DNA of 64,000 nt from JBBRHQ01 sp963738305 (GCA_963738305.1 CAVTVU010000001.1:1364001-1428000), one strand, 5' to 3'. Counted from the first letter of the stretch, positions 41,681 through 52,255 are shown. Notes: generated by a model from the letters alone, not told the origin. A program made the numbers and translations.

Positions 41681-42773
41681 TGATCTTCCGCTCCAAGAAA
41701 GACCGTGAAAACCGCACCGGGCAATCGGGTCGGCGATCCGAAGTAGCCGTGGGGGAGGACCCGCGAGGTGTCGAGGAGCTCTTCGAGGAGATTGACACCC
41801 TTGGCGGGGCGTACCGGGGCGGACCGGGACCCGGAGATCGCAAGCCGCATTCTGCAGCTTCGCCACGCGGCGGGATTGAAGCTTCTCGAGTCACCCGCTT
41901 CCGGTGCTGAGTTTGCCGCTCCTGATTTCGACCAGCTGCCGAGCAACGGCGGCCTGATCGAGGTCACGGCCGATGATTTGACCCCCAACTGCTGCGAGCC
42001 GCCATCCTCCAGAGCGGTTGCCCTTGATCCGGGGTTTGATCGAGGAGGAGGAGGTAACGCGGCTGGTCGCTGAAATCGATTGCGCCTATGAGGCGCGGGA
42101 CGCACTCTCGTCGGACGAGTCGGCGGTGAGTGATTACTTCGAGCCGTTCGTGCCGGACCCGCGCTTCGACCTCGCCTTCGACCGCGCGATCGTCGGCAGC
42201 GGTGGCGCAGGCGGGCTGTGGGGAGTCGACTCGCCTCCTGTGATGCTCGACGTGTTGGACGCGTTTGAGCGCACGGGCCTCCAGCGCGTGGCCGCCGATT
42301 ATCTTGGCGAGCATCCCGCCATCTCGGTCAACAAGTGCCTCTTGCGGAAGGTGAGCCCCACGGTGTTCGAGGCGTCCGAAAAGGAGAGAGGGCCGAACCT
42401 CAGCGCTTGGCACCAGGATGGCGCGTTCATGGGCGGCGTCCGTGCCCTGAACGTCTGGCTGTCCCTGTCGCGGTGCGGAGACGTGGCCCCCGGAATGGAC
42501 ATCGTCCCCAGCCGCATCGACCAGATTGTCGAGACCGGCAGCGAAGGCGCAGTCTTCGAGTGGTCCGTGTCCCAGACGGTGGCAGAGGAGGCTGCCGGCG
42601 ACGTCGGAGTCCTGCGCCCGATCTTCGAGCCCGGAGACGTATTGCTGTTCGACGAACTCTTCCTCCATGCGACCGCGGCAGAGCCGGGTATGCCGGGCAT
42701 GCGCTACGCAGTGGAGTGCTGGTTCTTCGGGCCTTCGGGCTTTCCGACTGACTACGCGCCCCTGGCATCCTGA
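41681..42773 (+). CDS. Phytanoyl-CoA dioxygenase (PhyH)-family Fe(II)/2-oxoglutarate oxygenase
   Basis: About 362 residues. The start is MIFRSKKDRENRT. Breaks near 41812 and around 41990-42010 are bridged. The double-stranded beta-helix core carries LSAWHQDGAFMGG (His-x-Asp iron ligands) and DELFLHATAAEPGMPGMRY, with the distal His and the 2-oxoglutarate-binding Arg. ISVNKCLLRKVSP and VWLSLSRCGDVAPGMDIVPSR support the PhyH family. It hydroxylates a small molecule or lipid/sugar substrate using O2 (family knowledge); the acceptor is unknown. Placement between an acetyltransferase and an acyltransferase suggests tailoring of a surface glycan or lipid. Confidence 0.82.
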
Positions 42774-42777
42774 CCCG

Positions 42778-44037
42778 TCAGCGTTCCTTTCGGCGCAGGA
42801 ACGGAAGCTCGACCAGGTAGTAGCTGGCAGCGGCAACGGCGACCGTCAGCGCCAAACCGGTGATCAGCAGGACCGGTGTCGTTGCGAACGTGACCCGGGC
42901 GACAAGGTCGAGCCCGTAGTCGATCGTCGTATTCGTGGCAGGCAGGGCGAGGAGCTCGAGAAGTGGGAGGTGCCAGATATAGATGCCGTAGGAGATCAGG
43001 CCTATCCAGAGGAGCGCCCGGTTCCCGAGGACGCGTCGTGGCCACCCCGGTTTCCTCGCAGCGAAGACGGCGGGCAGGGCCACCAGGACGACGAGAGCGC
43101 CCGTGAGCAGGATCGTGCCGATCGTCTCCGCGAGAGGGGCGCGTTTTTCCAGCGCCGCCGCCAGGCCGAGGATCCCTCCAGGCACGTCTTGGAGGAGCAC
43201 CAGGCCCAAGTAGGAACAGCCCGCTGCCAGCCAGCAGAGCCCGGGATGCGAAGCGATGGCCTCCAGCAGAGGTGGACGGCGGTCCGCGACGGCGACACTG
43301 ACCACGGCCAGGATCATTCCCAGGGCGAGCCAGGTGCACTGCCCGAGCAGCGACTGGGCCACGAGCTGGGAGACCTCTTGGCGAGCGGCCGCGATCTGGA
43401 TCAGGGCCCCCCCGGCGGCGAGCAATCCAAGTGAACCGAGCTCGACCGAGAGCCAGCGGCTTGCGCCGGCGAGGCGAATTGCACGCCCAACCCCCCAAGC
43501 CCAGAGCGGAAGGGTCAGATAGAAGGCGACCTCAACGCAGAGGCTCCATGCGACGTCGAGGCCCTGACTGTCGGGAAAGTAGCTCTGAAGGAAGAAGTAG
43601 TACTTCCACCAGTCCTCCGAGAAGACCCCCGGGATCCCAGGAAAGATCGCCAGCACCGTCAGCGCAAGCCAGTAGGCCGGAACTATCCGAAGCACTCTCC
43701 TGCGGCCATAGGTGAGGGCCCTCGGCGCCGGGGCTCCCCGCACCCGCGCCGCCACGAAGGGCCGGTAGAGCAGGAAGCCGGAGATCAGGAAGAAGAGGAT
43801 CACCCCGCGGCTGAGAACCAGCAGGGCGTCGCTGGTGAAGCCGCCACTGATCGCGCCCCCCAATATCGCTGCATGGAACACGACAACCGCAAGCGCCGCA
43901 ATCGCGCGAAGCGAGTCGAAGAGCGGAAACCTCGGGTTGCCGGGCGGGGGCGCTACGGCGGGCGACGGAGCCTCGGCGGTGACGGCTTCCGCCCCCGCCC
44001 GGGGAGCTCCGGCGATCGGGGGGGTCGCTGCGTCCAA
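42778..44037 (-). CDS. Acyltransferase family 3 (OafA/YrhL-type) membrane protein
   Basis: 419 residues, intact, TTG start at 44037. A Pro/Ala-rich cytoplasmic tail is followed by NPRFPLFDSLRAIAALAVVVFHAA, the R/H-x10-H motif of AT3 proteins (Arg and His both visible). FFLISGFLLYRPFVAA, RRRVLRIVPAYWLALTVLAI, DVAWSLCVEVAFYLTLPLWA and LISYGIYIWHLPLLELLAL come next. Ten membrane helices are expected. It transfers acyl groups to extracytoplasmic sugars (known). Its APPPGNPRFPL segment is almost identical to that of the second copy at 46095, so they are recent paralogues flanking pccB. It is convergent with the PhyH gene, with 4 bases between stops. Confidence 0.9.
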   Translation of the reverse strand: MDAATPPIAGAPRAGAEAVTAEAPSPAVAPPPGNPRFPLFDSLRAIAALAVVVFHAAILGGAISGGFTSDALLVLSRGVILFFLISGFLLYRPFVAARVRGAPAPRALTYGRRRVLRIVPAYWLALTVLAIFPGIPGVFSEDWWKYYFFLQSYFPDSQGLDVAWSLCVEVAFYLTLPLWAWGVGRAIRLAGASRWLSVELGSLGLLAAGGALIQIAAARQEVSQLVAQSLLGQCTWLALGMILAVVSVAVADRRPPLLEAIASHPGLCWLAAGCSYLGLVLLQDVPGGILGLAAALEKRAPLAETIGTILLTGALVVLVALPAVFAARKPGWPRRVLGNRALLWIGLISYGIYIWHLPLLELLALPATNTTIDYGLDLVARVTFATTPVLLITGLALTVAVAAASYYLVELPFLRRKER

Positions 44038-44144
44038 GGCGCGAAACCGTAGACGATGATGGCTGTCGCGGGCCCGACTTGAAGGGATGCGCCCAGGCCT
44101 CGCGATGGGAAGGATTGGTGCCCGCCCGGTTGAATTCCGGGCCG

Positions 44145-44492
44145 ATGGCTCTCTTCAGGCGCAGGTCCAGGCATCTCGATCCGACTCCGATGGAAGCACC
44201 GGCCTCGATCGAGCCGGCGATGGCTTCATTGCCCGAGGTGCCGGACAACGAGGTCCGGGACGAGATCCGCGTCTCCCGCACGGTGGTCAAGTCCGAGCCG
44301 GAGCTGGCCGAGCTGGTCGCGAGGGAGCCGCGGCTGAAGGACGAGAGGGTGGAGGTGACGCTGGTCGAGAAGGGCTTCGGGACCCGGGTGGCGATCGTCG
44401 CCGAGGCCGGCAACGGGCTCGAGCAGGCCGACCTCGAGCAGCTCCTCGATCATCTGGCCGAGCCGCAGAAGCGGCCGTTCAGCAACGCCTGA
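44145..44492 (+). CDS. Small conserved-looking protein of unknown function
   Basis: 115 residues, intact. MALFRRRSRHLDPTPMEAP is followed by a short linker and a folded-looking part: EVRDEIRVSRTVVKSEPELA, EVTLVEKGFGTRVAIVAEAG and LEQADLEQLLDHLAEPQKRP. Alternating strand/helix predicts a small alpha-beta domain. It ends 25 bases before the carboxylase gene and is probably cotranscribed with it. I do not recognise the family; a carboxylase accessory role would be guesswork. Confidence 0.55.
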   Translation: MALFRRRSRHLDPTPMEAPASIEPAMASLPEVPDNEVRDEIRVSRTVVKSEPELAELVAREPRLKDERVEVTLVEKGFGTRVAIVAEAGNGLEQADLEQLLDHLAEPQKRPFSNA

Positions 44493-44517
44493 GCGGCAAC
44501 CGTAGAATCGCGCCCCG

Positions 44518-46086
<1,569 letters not shown>

Positions 46087-46094
46087 AGGCAGGG

Positions 46095-47370
46095 ATGGAA
46101 CCGCGGCCGATGCTCGGAGGCGCCCCTCAGCCCGCCGCGTCGGCGGGAGGTGGAACTGATGCAGGATCCGCGAGGGATGCGGTGCCCGATGCGGTTGCGC
46201 CTCCCCCTGGCAATCCGAGGTTCCCATTGCTCGACTCGGTGCGAGCAATCGCTGCCCTATCGGTGCTTGTCGTTCACACCTCGATCTGGGCCGGCTCGCC
46301 AGACAGTTGGTACTGGCCACTCACCATCCATCTCGATATCGGCGTGCCCATCTTCTTTCTACTGTCCGGGTTCCTCCTCTGACCGCCCGATGCTTCAGAC
46401 CCGAGTACTGGGTGGTCCGGCCACCTCCATAGGTGTTTACGCCAAGCGGCGCTTCCTGAGGATAGCTCCCGCCTACTGGCTCGCACTGACTGTTGTGGCC
46501 CTGATCATCGTCCCTCCGATTTCCGGGGTCTTCACCAAGAACTGGTGGGTCTATTACGGGCTTCTGCAGAACTATCCCGTCTACAAACTCACGCCAGACT
46601 GCGTTGGTATTGGCCGGCTCGCGTGCGGAATCTCACCGACTTGGAGCCTTGCGATCGAGGTCATCTTCTACGCCGTCCTACCCATCTTCGCAATCGGCAT
46701 GGCTTGGCTCACGAAACGGGTCCGTCTCTTTCCGTGGTTGACAGTCGAATTGTTCGTCCTGGCGGTCCTCTCGGCGGTCTCAGTGGTGATTCAAGCGCAG
46801 TACGACTTTTCTGACGCCCAGAAGTGGTTGTTCTTCTCGCCGCTTGGGCGCGCCTGGTGGTTCGGTCTCGGCATGGCCATGGCGGCGCTGTCCGTGAGGT
46901 CCTCAGAGGAATCGCGCTTCATGCCTCGAGTCGTCGAATGGATCACCAGGCACGCTGGCTTGATTTGGCTGGGAACGATTCTGCTCTACGTCGTTTCGGC
47001 GCTCGCGTACTTCGACAAGGGCCCTCTGCTGTCCGCGCCGGGTGCCGACACCGTGCAGTATCTCGTCGCCTACCTGCTGGCCGGAGTGATTGCAGCAATG
47101 TTTCTCTTGCCGGCGATATTCGGTCGGGAGCGAAGGGATGGGCCGCGTCGCGCAATGGGTCATCCTGCCCTTGCCTGGTTGGGCCTGATCTCCTATGGAA
47201 TCTTCCTGTGGCACTACCCGATCATCCTGGGGCTGCTGCAGATCGGGGTCCCGGATTGGTGGCCGGCCGCGAGGTTCCCAGTGATGCTTGCCATCACCCT
47301 GGTAAGCACGATCGCTTGCGCGAGCCTCAGCTACTACCTGGTCGAACGGCGGCTCATGCGAAGGAAGTAG
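46095..47370 (+). CDS. Acyltransferase family 3 (OafA-type), second copy, one frame break
   Basis: About 424 residues. The N-terminal tail ends APPPGNPRFPLLDSVRAIAALSVLVVH, near-identical to the copy at 42778. FFLLSGFLL is then followed in frame by TGA; removing one G at about 46381 restores YRPMLQTRV. AKRRFLRIAPAYWLALTVVAL, ISPTWSLAIEVIFYAVLPIFA and LISYGIFLWHYPIILGLLQI follow, then YYLVERRLMRRK. The frame is otherwise open, so I read it as one gene. Codon use is less GC-rich than in the first copy. It starts 8 bases after pccB. Role: O-acylation of a surface glycan. Confidence 0.8.
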
Positions 47371-47424
47371 CCGCGTGGGCCGGGGCACGGCGGTTCCGAC
47401 CGCCTGGCCGATGAGGTCGTGGCG

Positions 47425-48364
47425 TCAGAGCGCCACCGTGGGCGCCTCGATCCGGCCCTCGCGCCAGGCCTCATAGACCGCACCGACGATCCCCAGGTCC
47501 TGGATCGCCAGGCCGGTGGAGTCGAAGAGGGTGACCTCGGCAGAGTCCAGTCGGCCCGGAGCGGTGCCGCGCAGCACGTCGCCCAACTGGGTCACGTCGC
47601 TGCGCCTCACTCCGCCCGCCGCGACGGGCCCGGCCAGCTCGCCTCCGGCGCTGGCCTGCTCCCACTCGTCGCAGAACAGCCGGCAGTGGCGGATGGCTTC
47701 GGTCTCGACCTCGCGCTTGCCGTGACCGTCGGCGCCGAGCACGGCGAGGTGCTGGCCGGGCTCGGGGTCGCCGCCGAGGATCACCGGCGCATCGCCAGGA
47801 GTGCAGGTGACGACGACGGGCTGCGCGACGGCCTCCTCCCGCGAGCCGGCGCGCCATCCCAGCTCTTGCGGCGAGCGCCTCGGCGGCCTCGGGTCGGGGG
47901 TCGTGACAGACGCCCGGGCCGAAACCTGCCGCCGCGAGGCAGCGGGCGGCCCAGGCGCCGTTGACGCCCGAGCCGATCAGACCGACCGCGGAGCCCGGGG
48001 AGGAGGCGAGCGCGAGGGCGGAGACCGCGGCCGCCGCGCCGGTGCGAAGCCAGGTGACCGAGCGCCCATCGATCACGGCCAGCGTCTCGCCGGTCTCCGC
48101 GTCGGAAACGACGATCACGCCGACCACCACCGGCAGGCCGCGGCCGGGGTTGCCGGGGAAGGAGGTCACCCACTTGACGATCGCCAGGCCGTCACCGCGG
48201 GCCGGCATCGCTCGGAAGTCGCCCGGAGGGCTGTCGAGGTAGACCTTGGCCGGCATCGACCACTCGCCGGCCGCGTGCCGCTCAAAGGCGAGCCGGGTGC
48301 GCTCGATCGCCTCGCCTGGCGAGACGGCGGCCAGCACCGCCTCGGAGCCGATGACCGGGATCAC
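47425..48364 (-). CDS. Ornithine cyclodeaminase/mu-crystallin family NAD(P)-dependent enzyme
   Basis: About 312 residues from GTG 48364. VIGSEAVLAAVSPGEAIERT, MPAKVYLDSPPGDFRAMPA (substrate Lys), GLAIVKWVTSFPGNPGRGLP, ETGETLAVIDGRSVTWLRTGA and the Rossmann loop AVGLIGSGVNGAWAARCLA are diagnostic for the family. After a break around 47850 the C-terminus continues VLGADGHGKREVETEAI and FDSTGLAIQDLGIVGAVYE. Members include ornithine cyclodeaminase, alanine dehydrogenase and imine reductases; sequence alone does not choose. It is convergent with the acyltransferase and divergent from the small gene at 48418. Confidence 0.85.
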
Positions 48365-48417
48365 GCCGCAAGTCTTACGGACATCGCCCCGAGGCGGCTC
48401 GGCTAGTGTCCCTCGGG

Positions 48418-48660
48418 ATGACGGGGAACGGAATGCGCCGTCCGCCGCGGCCGCGGATCGAGATCGCCGCCGCGACCGCCAGCGAGGAGGAGAGCGCCGC
48501 GATCGCCGCCGCGATCCAGCGCTTCCTTGAGGAGACCGCGCCGGCGCCCCAGGCCTTCGAGCCGGTCAGCCCCTGGCAGCGTGCGGCCCTGATCGAGGGG
48601 GTCAGCGCCAAGCAGGCGCCCGGAGGCAACCGATTTGATCGCTCGTGGCTGAAGGGATAG
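48418..48660 (+). CDS. Small protein, possible acyl-CoA carboxylase epsilon subunit
   Basis: 80 residues. RPRIEIAAATASEEESAAIAA with AIQRFLEETAP and PWQRAALIEGVSA fits the pattern of short actinobacterial carboxylase epsilon subunits (a strand, the xATxEExAAI helix, then a Trp-containing tail), which bind the carboxyltransferase and stabilise the complex. It is not next to pccB (2.3 kb away), so the call rests on pattern only. ATG at 48418; a GTG at 48406 is also in frame. It is followed after 35 bases by dodecin. Confidence 0.45.
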   Translation: MTGNGMRRPPRPRIEIAAATASEEESAAIAAAIQRFLEETAPAPQAFEPVSPWQRAALIEGVSAKQAPGGNRFDRSWLKG

Positions 48661-48695
48661 AAAGGGAACCCCAGGAATCGACGCAAGGAGGAGAC

Positions 48696-48905
48696 GTGGC
48701 CGTAGTCAAGATCATCGAGCTGGTCGGCAGCTCCAAGACCTCGACCGACGATGCGGCGAAGCAGGCCCTCAGCCAGGCCTCCGGGTCGCTGCGAAACATC
48801 CGGGCGGTGGACATCGTCTCCACCGGCATCCGCGGCGAGAACCTCGACGAGTACCGGGCCCACGTGCGGGTCGCGTTCCTGATCGAAGGGTCCGACGTCG
48901 ATTAG
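48696..48905 (+). CDS. Dodecin family flavin-binding protein
   Basis: 69 residues, the standard dodecin size, GTG start after AAGGAGGAGAC. VKIIELVGSSKTSTDDAAKQ, then SLRNIRAVDIVSTGIRGE and YRAHVRVAFLIEG give the beta-alpha-beta-beta fold. Dodecins assemble as 12-mers that store FMN, riboflavin breakdown products or CoA. The usual flavin-stacking Trp is not obvious here, since IRAVDIV replaces the common VxxxW segment, so ligand choice may differ. It ends just before a large inverted repeat. Confidence 0.85.
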   Translation: MAVVKIIELVGSSKTSTDDAAKQALSQASGSLRNIRAVDIVSTGIRGENLDEYRAHVRVAFLIEGSDVD

Positions 48906-48912
48906 CGGTTGG

Positions 48913-49007
48913 CCGGCGGGTCCTGTCACGGGATGGGACCCACCATCGCCTGTGCTCGGCTGAAGCGTGCTCGGCAATGGGTCCTCCCATCCCGTGCCAC
49001 CCGCCGG
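48913..49007. repeat. Long inverted repeat (palindromic element, long form)
   Basis: Left arm 48913-48942 and right arm 48978-49007 share three matched blocks: CCGGCGGGT/ACCCGCCGG, ACGGGATGGGA/TCCCATCCCGT and CCCA/TGGG, separated by small mismatched bulges, with a 35-base loop. The outer sequence CCGGCGGGTCCTGTC and GCCACCCGCCGG recurs, in opposite orientation, at 58852-58882. It lies 8 bases after dodecin and before the sulfur genes. Confidence 0.85.
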
Positions 49008-49014
49008 TCAGCCA

Positions 49015-49072
49015 CTCCTCGGTTCGGTAAAGCACCCACCCTCCGGCCCCTCCTCGATTCGGTGAAGTCCCC
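49015..49072 (+). repeat. Two 23-bp direct repeats upstream of the rhodanese gene
   Basis: CTCCTCGGTTCGGTAAAGC (49015 on) and CTCCTCGATTCGGTGAAGT (49050 on) agree at most positions over 23 bases, 35 bases start to start. They sit 24-81 bases before the rhodanese ATG, where tandem regulator sites would be expected. Confidence 0.6.
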
Positions 49073-49095
49073 GGCGCCTGGGTAGCCTTTCGCCG

Positions 49096-49500
49096 ATGAG
49101 CGAGGGTGAGCACGCCACAGTCGACGACATCCACCTCTCCCCGGACCGTGCTTCGGAGCTGATCGACGAGGGGGCGCAGCTGATCGACGTCCGCACCGAG
49201 CACGAGTGGGAGGCGGGGCGCCTGGCCGGGGCGACGCGGATCGAGATGAACGAGCTGGGTGAGCGGGCCGGGGAGTTGGACCGGGACCGCGCCGTCCTTT
49301 TCTACTGCCGCGGGGGGAACCGCTCGGCGTTGGCCACGCAGGCCTTTCGCGAGGCCGGCTTCGACGCCCACAACATCGAGGGCGGGCTCACAGCCTGGGC
49401 CGAGGCAGGGCTGCCGTTCGAGCCCGAGGATGGCTACGTGGCCGAGTCGGGAGAGGCGGCGGCGATCCTGGAAGCCCGTCGTAGAGGCGCGGGGAGCTAA
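49096..49500 (+). CDS. Rhodanese-domain sulfurtransferase
   Basis: 134 residues, intact. One rhodanese domain: LSPDRASELIDEGAQLIDVR, HEWEAGRLAGATRIEM, then the active loop VLFYCRGGNRSALA with the persulfide Cys, and GFDAHNIEGGLTAWAEAGLP. The CRGGNRS six-residue loop is the sulfur-transfer type. It heads the sulfate-assimilation cluster, so handling of sulfane sulfur or sulfide from the reductase is a reasonable role. It is separated by 99 bases, with a likely promoter, from the reductase gene. Confidence 0.9.
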   Translation: MSEGEHATVDDIHLSPDRASELIDEGAQLIDVRTEHEWEAGRLAGATRIEMNELGERAGELDRDRAVLFYCRGGNRSALATQAFREAGFDAHNIEGGLTAWAEAGLPFEPEDGYVAESGEAAAILEARRRGAGS

Positions 49501-49517
49501 TACCCGAATCCCGGTCA

Positions 49518-49545
49518 GGTTTTGTACTATTCTTTTTGAAGCCGG
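49518..49545 (+). promoter_or_regulatory. Likely promoter region of the sulfite reductase gene
   Basis: An AT-rich island (GGTTTTGTACTATTCTTTTTG) stands out in the GC-rich DNA 55-82 bases before the ATG at 49600. TACTAT at 49525-49530 fits a -10 element. No convincing -35 is visible. Confidence 0.4.
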
Positions 49546-49599
49546 GTCTCGTCCTGGCGATCCGAAACGACCCGAGGAATCGAAGGAGCGACGCGCGCG

Positions 49600-51462
49600 A
49601 TGGAACCCGTCTCGACGCCCCCGAGACAGACCGAGCTGGACCAGGAGATCGGGAAGGAGCAGCGCGGCAAGGGCCGACCCGGCTCGCTGGAGAACCCCGA
49701 GTCCTACGAGAACGTGCCGGGGCAGGTGATCCCGATCATCGAGCGGGAGTTCGACGACTTCGACACCGAGGCCGAGAAGTTCCTCGACGGGCAGACCCCC
49801 GAGGACCAGTTCATCGGCTTCCGCCTCAAGCAGGGCGTCTATGGCCAGCGCCAGCCCGACGTGCAGATGATCCGGGTGAAGCTGCCGTTCGGCGGCGTCA
49901 GCCCGGAGCAGATGGAGGCCTTCGCCGACGTCGTGGAGCGCTATGCGCCGCTCGGAAAGGGCCACATCACAACCCGCCAGAACGTTCAGATCCACCACGT
50001 GCCCCTGCGCGACACCGAAAAGCTGATCCGCGAGATCTCCGAGGTCGGCCTCTCCTCCCGGGAGGGGTGCGGGAACACGGTGCGCAACGTGACCGGCGAT
50101 CCCTGGGCCGGGGTCGCGGCCGACGAGATCTTCGACCCGACCCCCTACGCCGGCGCCTACGCCCGCTACTTCGTCCGCCACCCCACCACGCAGCTGATGC
50201 CGCGCAAGATCAAGACCGCCTTCACCGGCTCCGACGCCGACCGGGCGATCACCGGCATTCACGACATCGCCTTCATCTCGCGGATCCGCGACGGCGTCCG
50301 CGGCTTCGAGGTCCGGGTGGGCGGCGGCACGTCGATCATGCCGCGTGTCGCGCCGACACTGACCGAGTTCGCCACCGCTGACGACGGCGCTTACTTGATG
50401 TGGGCGGAGGCGGCTCTGCGGATCTTCGATCGCCAGGAATGGCTGCGCGTCAACCGGGCCCGCGCCCGGATCAAGGTCCTGATCGACAAGATCGGCATCG
50501 AGGAGTTCCGCCGCATGGTCGACGAGGAGCTGGAGGGGGACTGGGTCGCCGAGCGCGACTTCGACGTCGAGCGCCTTCGCTTCGACGACGACGAGCAGGA
50601 GTCGGCGCCGCCGGCGCCGGCCTCGAGCGGCTCTCCCAACGGCGACTCCACGGAGTTCCGCGAGTTCTGCCGCCGCAACGTGCAGGCGCAGCGCCAGCAG
50701 GGCTTCTCCACGGTCGAGGTGAAGATCACCCGCGGCGACCTCACTCCCGAGCAGTTCCGCGGCCTGGCGGCGACGATGCGCGACTGCACCGGTGGCTACG
50801 CTCGCACCACCGTGCAGCAGAACCTGGTCCTGCGCTGGGTCCGCGACTCCTCGCTCTACGACGTCTGGCAGCGACTCGAGGGGCTGGGTCTCGCATCCCT
50901 CGGCCCTCGCGAGACGACCGACGTGGTCAGCTGCCCGGGGACCGACAGCTGCAAGCTGGGCATCACCAGCTCGATGGGCCTCAACAAGGCCGTCCAGGAG
51001 CGGCTCGAGCAGATGGACCTGCCCGAGGGACCGCTGCGCCGCATCCAGGTGAAGATGAGCGGCTGCCCCAACGGCTGCAGCCAGCACCACATCTCCAACA
51101 TCGGCTTCTACGGTGCCTCGCTGAAGCTGGGCGACCGCCAGATGCCCGCCTACATCCCCCACGTCGGCGGCAACTACGAGGGCGGCGAGGTGATCTACGG
51201 TACCCGCCTCAAGTCCCGCCTCCCGGCAAAGAGGGTCCCCGAGGCGGTCGAGCGCTGGATCCGCATGTTCGAGGCCGAGCGGGCCGAGGGCGAGGAGTTC
51301 AACGCCTACGCCGAGCGGGTCGGCGGCAAGCGCTTCGAGGAGGAGGTGGCCGAGCTGGCGATGCCGGCTGAGTTCAGCCTCGAGACGATGCAGGAGTTCA
51401 TCGACTGGAGCCGCTCCGACCCCTACAAGGTCGAGCGCGGCGAGGGGGAGTGCGCGATCTAG
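49600..51462 (+). CDS. sir: Ferredoxin-type sulfite reductase (nitrite/sulfite reductase family)
   Basis: 620 residues, intact. Two repeats of the nitrite/sulfite reductase fold. The first begins YGQRQPDVQMIRVKLPFGGV with HITTRQNVQIHHVPL and GCGNTVRNVTGDP; the second begins GFSTVEVKITRGDLTPEQF with RTTVQQNLVLRWV. The siroheme/4Fe-4S cysteines are CPGTDSCKLG and KMSGCPNGCSQHH. It makes the six-electron reduction of sulfite to sulfide. I choose sulfite over nitrite because cysH, sat and cysC follow, although the family does both. Its TAG overlaps the cysH GTG, giving tight coupling. Confidence 0.9.
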   Translation: MEPVSTPPRQTELDQEIGKEQRGKGRPGSLENPESYENVPGQVIPIIEREFDDFDTEAEKFLDGQTPEDQFIGFRLKQGVYGQRQPDVQMIRVKLPFGGVSPEQMEAFADVVERYAPLGKGHITTRQNVQIHHVPLRDTEKLIREISEVGLSSREGCGNTVRNVTGDPWAGVAADEIFDPTPYAGAYARYFVRHPTTQLMPRKIKTAFTGSDADRAITGIHDIAFISRIRDGVRGFEVRVGGGTSIMPRVAPTLTEFATADDGAYLMWAEAALRIFDRQEWLRVNRARARIKVLIDKIGIEEFRRMVDEELEGDWVAERDFDVERLRFDDDEQESAPPAPASSGSPNGDSTEFREFCRRNVQAQRQQGFSTVEVKITRGDLTPEQFRGLAATMRDCTGGYARTTVQQNLVLRWVRDSSLYDVWQRLEGLGLASLGPRETTDVVSCPGTDSCKLGITSSMGLNKAVQERLEQMDLPEGPLRRIQVKMSGCPNGCSQHHISNIGFYGASLKLGDRQMPAYIPHVGGNYEGGEVIYGTRLKSRLPAKRVPEAVERWIRMFEAERAEGEEFNAYAERVGGKRFEEEVAELAMPAEFSLETMQEFIDWSRSDPYKVERGEGECAI

Positions 51463-52151
51463 TGAATCCCGCGACTCTTGCCATCGATCCCGAGGTGGTC
51501 GCCGACGACCTCGAGCATCGCAGCGCCTCCGAGACGCTGGAGTGGATGTTCGAGCAGTTCGGGTCCGACCACCTGATCGCCTGCTCGTTTCAGAAGACCA
51601 GCTCGGTGACGCTCCACCTCGCCACCCGGATCAATCCCGACGCGCGCTTCTTCTACCTCGACACAGACGTCCTCTTCCCCGAGACCTACGAGACTCGCGA
51701 CCGGCTGGCCGAGCACTTCGACGTCTCCTTCGAGCGCTTCCAGGACCTGAGCATCGACGAGCAGGCCCGGCTGCACGGCGACGAGCTGTGGAAGCGCGAC
51801 CCCGACGCCTGCTGCGGCCTGCGCAAGGTGGAGCCGATGCGGCGCGCCCTCGGTTCCGTAGACTGCTGGGTCTCCGGCATCCGCCGTGAGGACTCGAGCA
51901 CCCGTGCCAGCGCCCCCAAGTTCGCCTGGGACAAGCGCTTCGACCTGTGGAAGCTGAACCCGCTAGCCGACTGGTCGGAGCGAGACGTCTGGAACTACAT
52001 CCGTGAGCACAGCATCCCGTACAACCCCCTGCACGATCGGGGCTACCCCTCGATCGGGTGCACCCACTGCACCCAGCCGGTCGGCCCCGGCGGCGGTCCG
52101 CGCGACGGACGCTGGGTCGGCACGGCCAAGCAGGAGTGCGGGATCAACTAG
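51462..52151 (+). CDS. cysH: Adenylylsulfate/phosphoadenylylsulfate reductase, Fe-S type
   Basis: 229 residues from the GTG overlapping the previous stop. PP-loop motif LIACSFQKTSSVTLHLA (Ser-rich, SFQ form), FYLDTDVLFPETY, CWVSGIRREDSSTRA and LNPLADWSERDVWNYI. Four cysteines of a 4Fe-4S cluster are visible as DACCGLRKVEP and IGCTHCTQPV, and KQECGIN at the C-terminus holds the catalytic Cys. The CC...CxxC set marks the assimilatory APS-reducing type (known), although a kinase making PAPS is also encoded here. It reduces APS or PAPS to sulfite using thioredoxin. Confidence 0.92.
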   Translation: MNPATLAIDPEVVADDLEHRSASETLEWMFEQFGSDHLIACSFQKTSSVTLHLATRINPDARFFYLDTDVLFPETYETRDRLAEHFDVSFERFQDLSIDEQARLHGDELWKRDPDACCGLRKVEPMRRALGSVDCWVSGIRREDSSTRASAPKFAWDKRFDLWKLNPLADWSERDVWNYIREHSIPYNPLHDRGYPSIGCTHCTQPVGPGGGPRDGRWVGTAKQECGIN

Positions 52152-52212
52152 CCGGCGCGTATTAGCGGGTGAAGCGGCACGAATCGGGCCGAGCGGCTAA
52201 CGTCCGCCGGCT
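52150..52212 (+). terminator. Possible terminator or attenuator between cysH and sat
   Basis: AGCCGGCG (52150-52157) pairs with CGCCGGCT (52205-52212), with a further ATTAGC/GCTAA match inside, and the distal arm is followed by CTTTTG. The left arm includes the cysH stop codon. It could end the sir-cysH message or modulate sat. Confidence 0.4.
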
Positions 52213-52255
52213 CTTTTGAAGCTTCCCTGTCAACAATCAGCCCATTAGCGAGACG

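Noticed and set aside
48769..51162. 797-codon open frame on the minus strand opposite the sulfite reductase
   Set aside because: It is the antisense shadow of intact rhodanese and sulfite reductase genes. Its translation is Asp/Val/Gly/Leu-rich with no domain pattern.
49600..51462. Assimilatory nitrite reductase
   Set aside because: The fold does not separate nitrite from sulfite use, but the overlapping cysH and nearby sat and cysC make sulfite the better substrate call.
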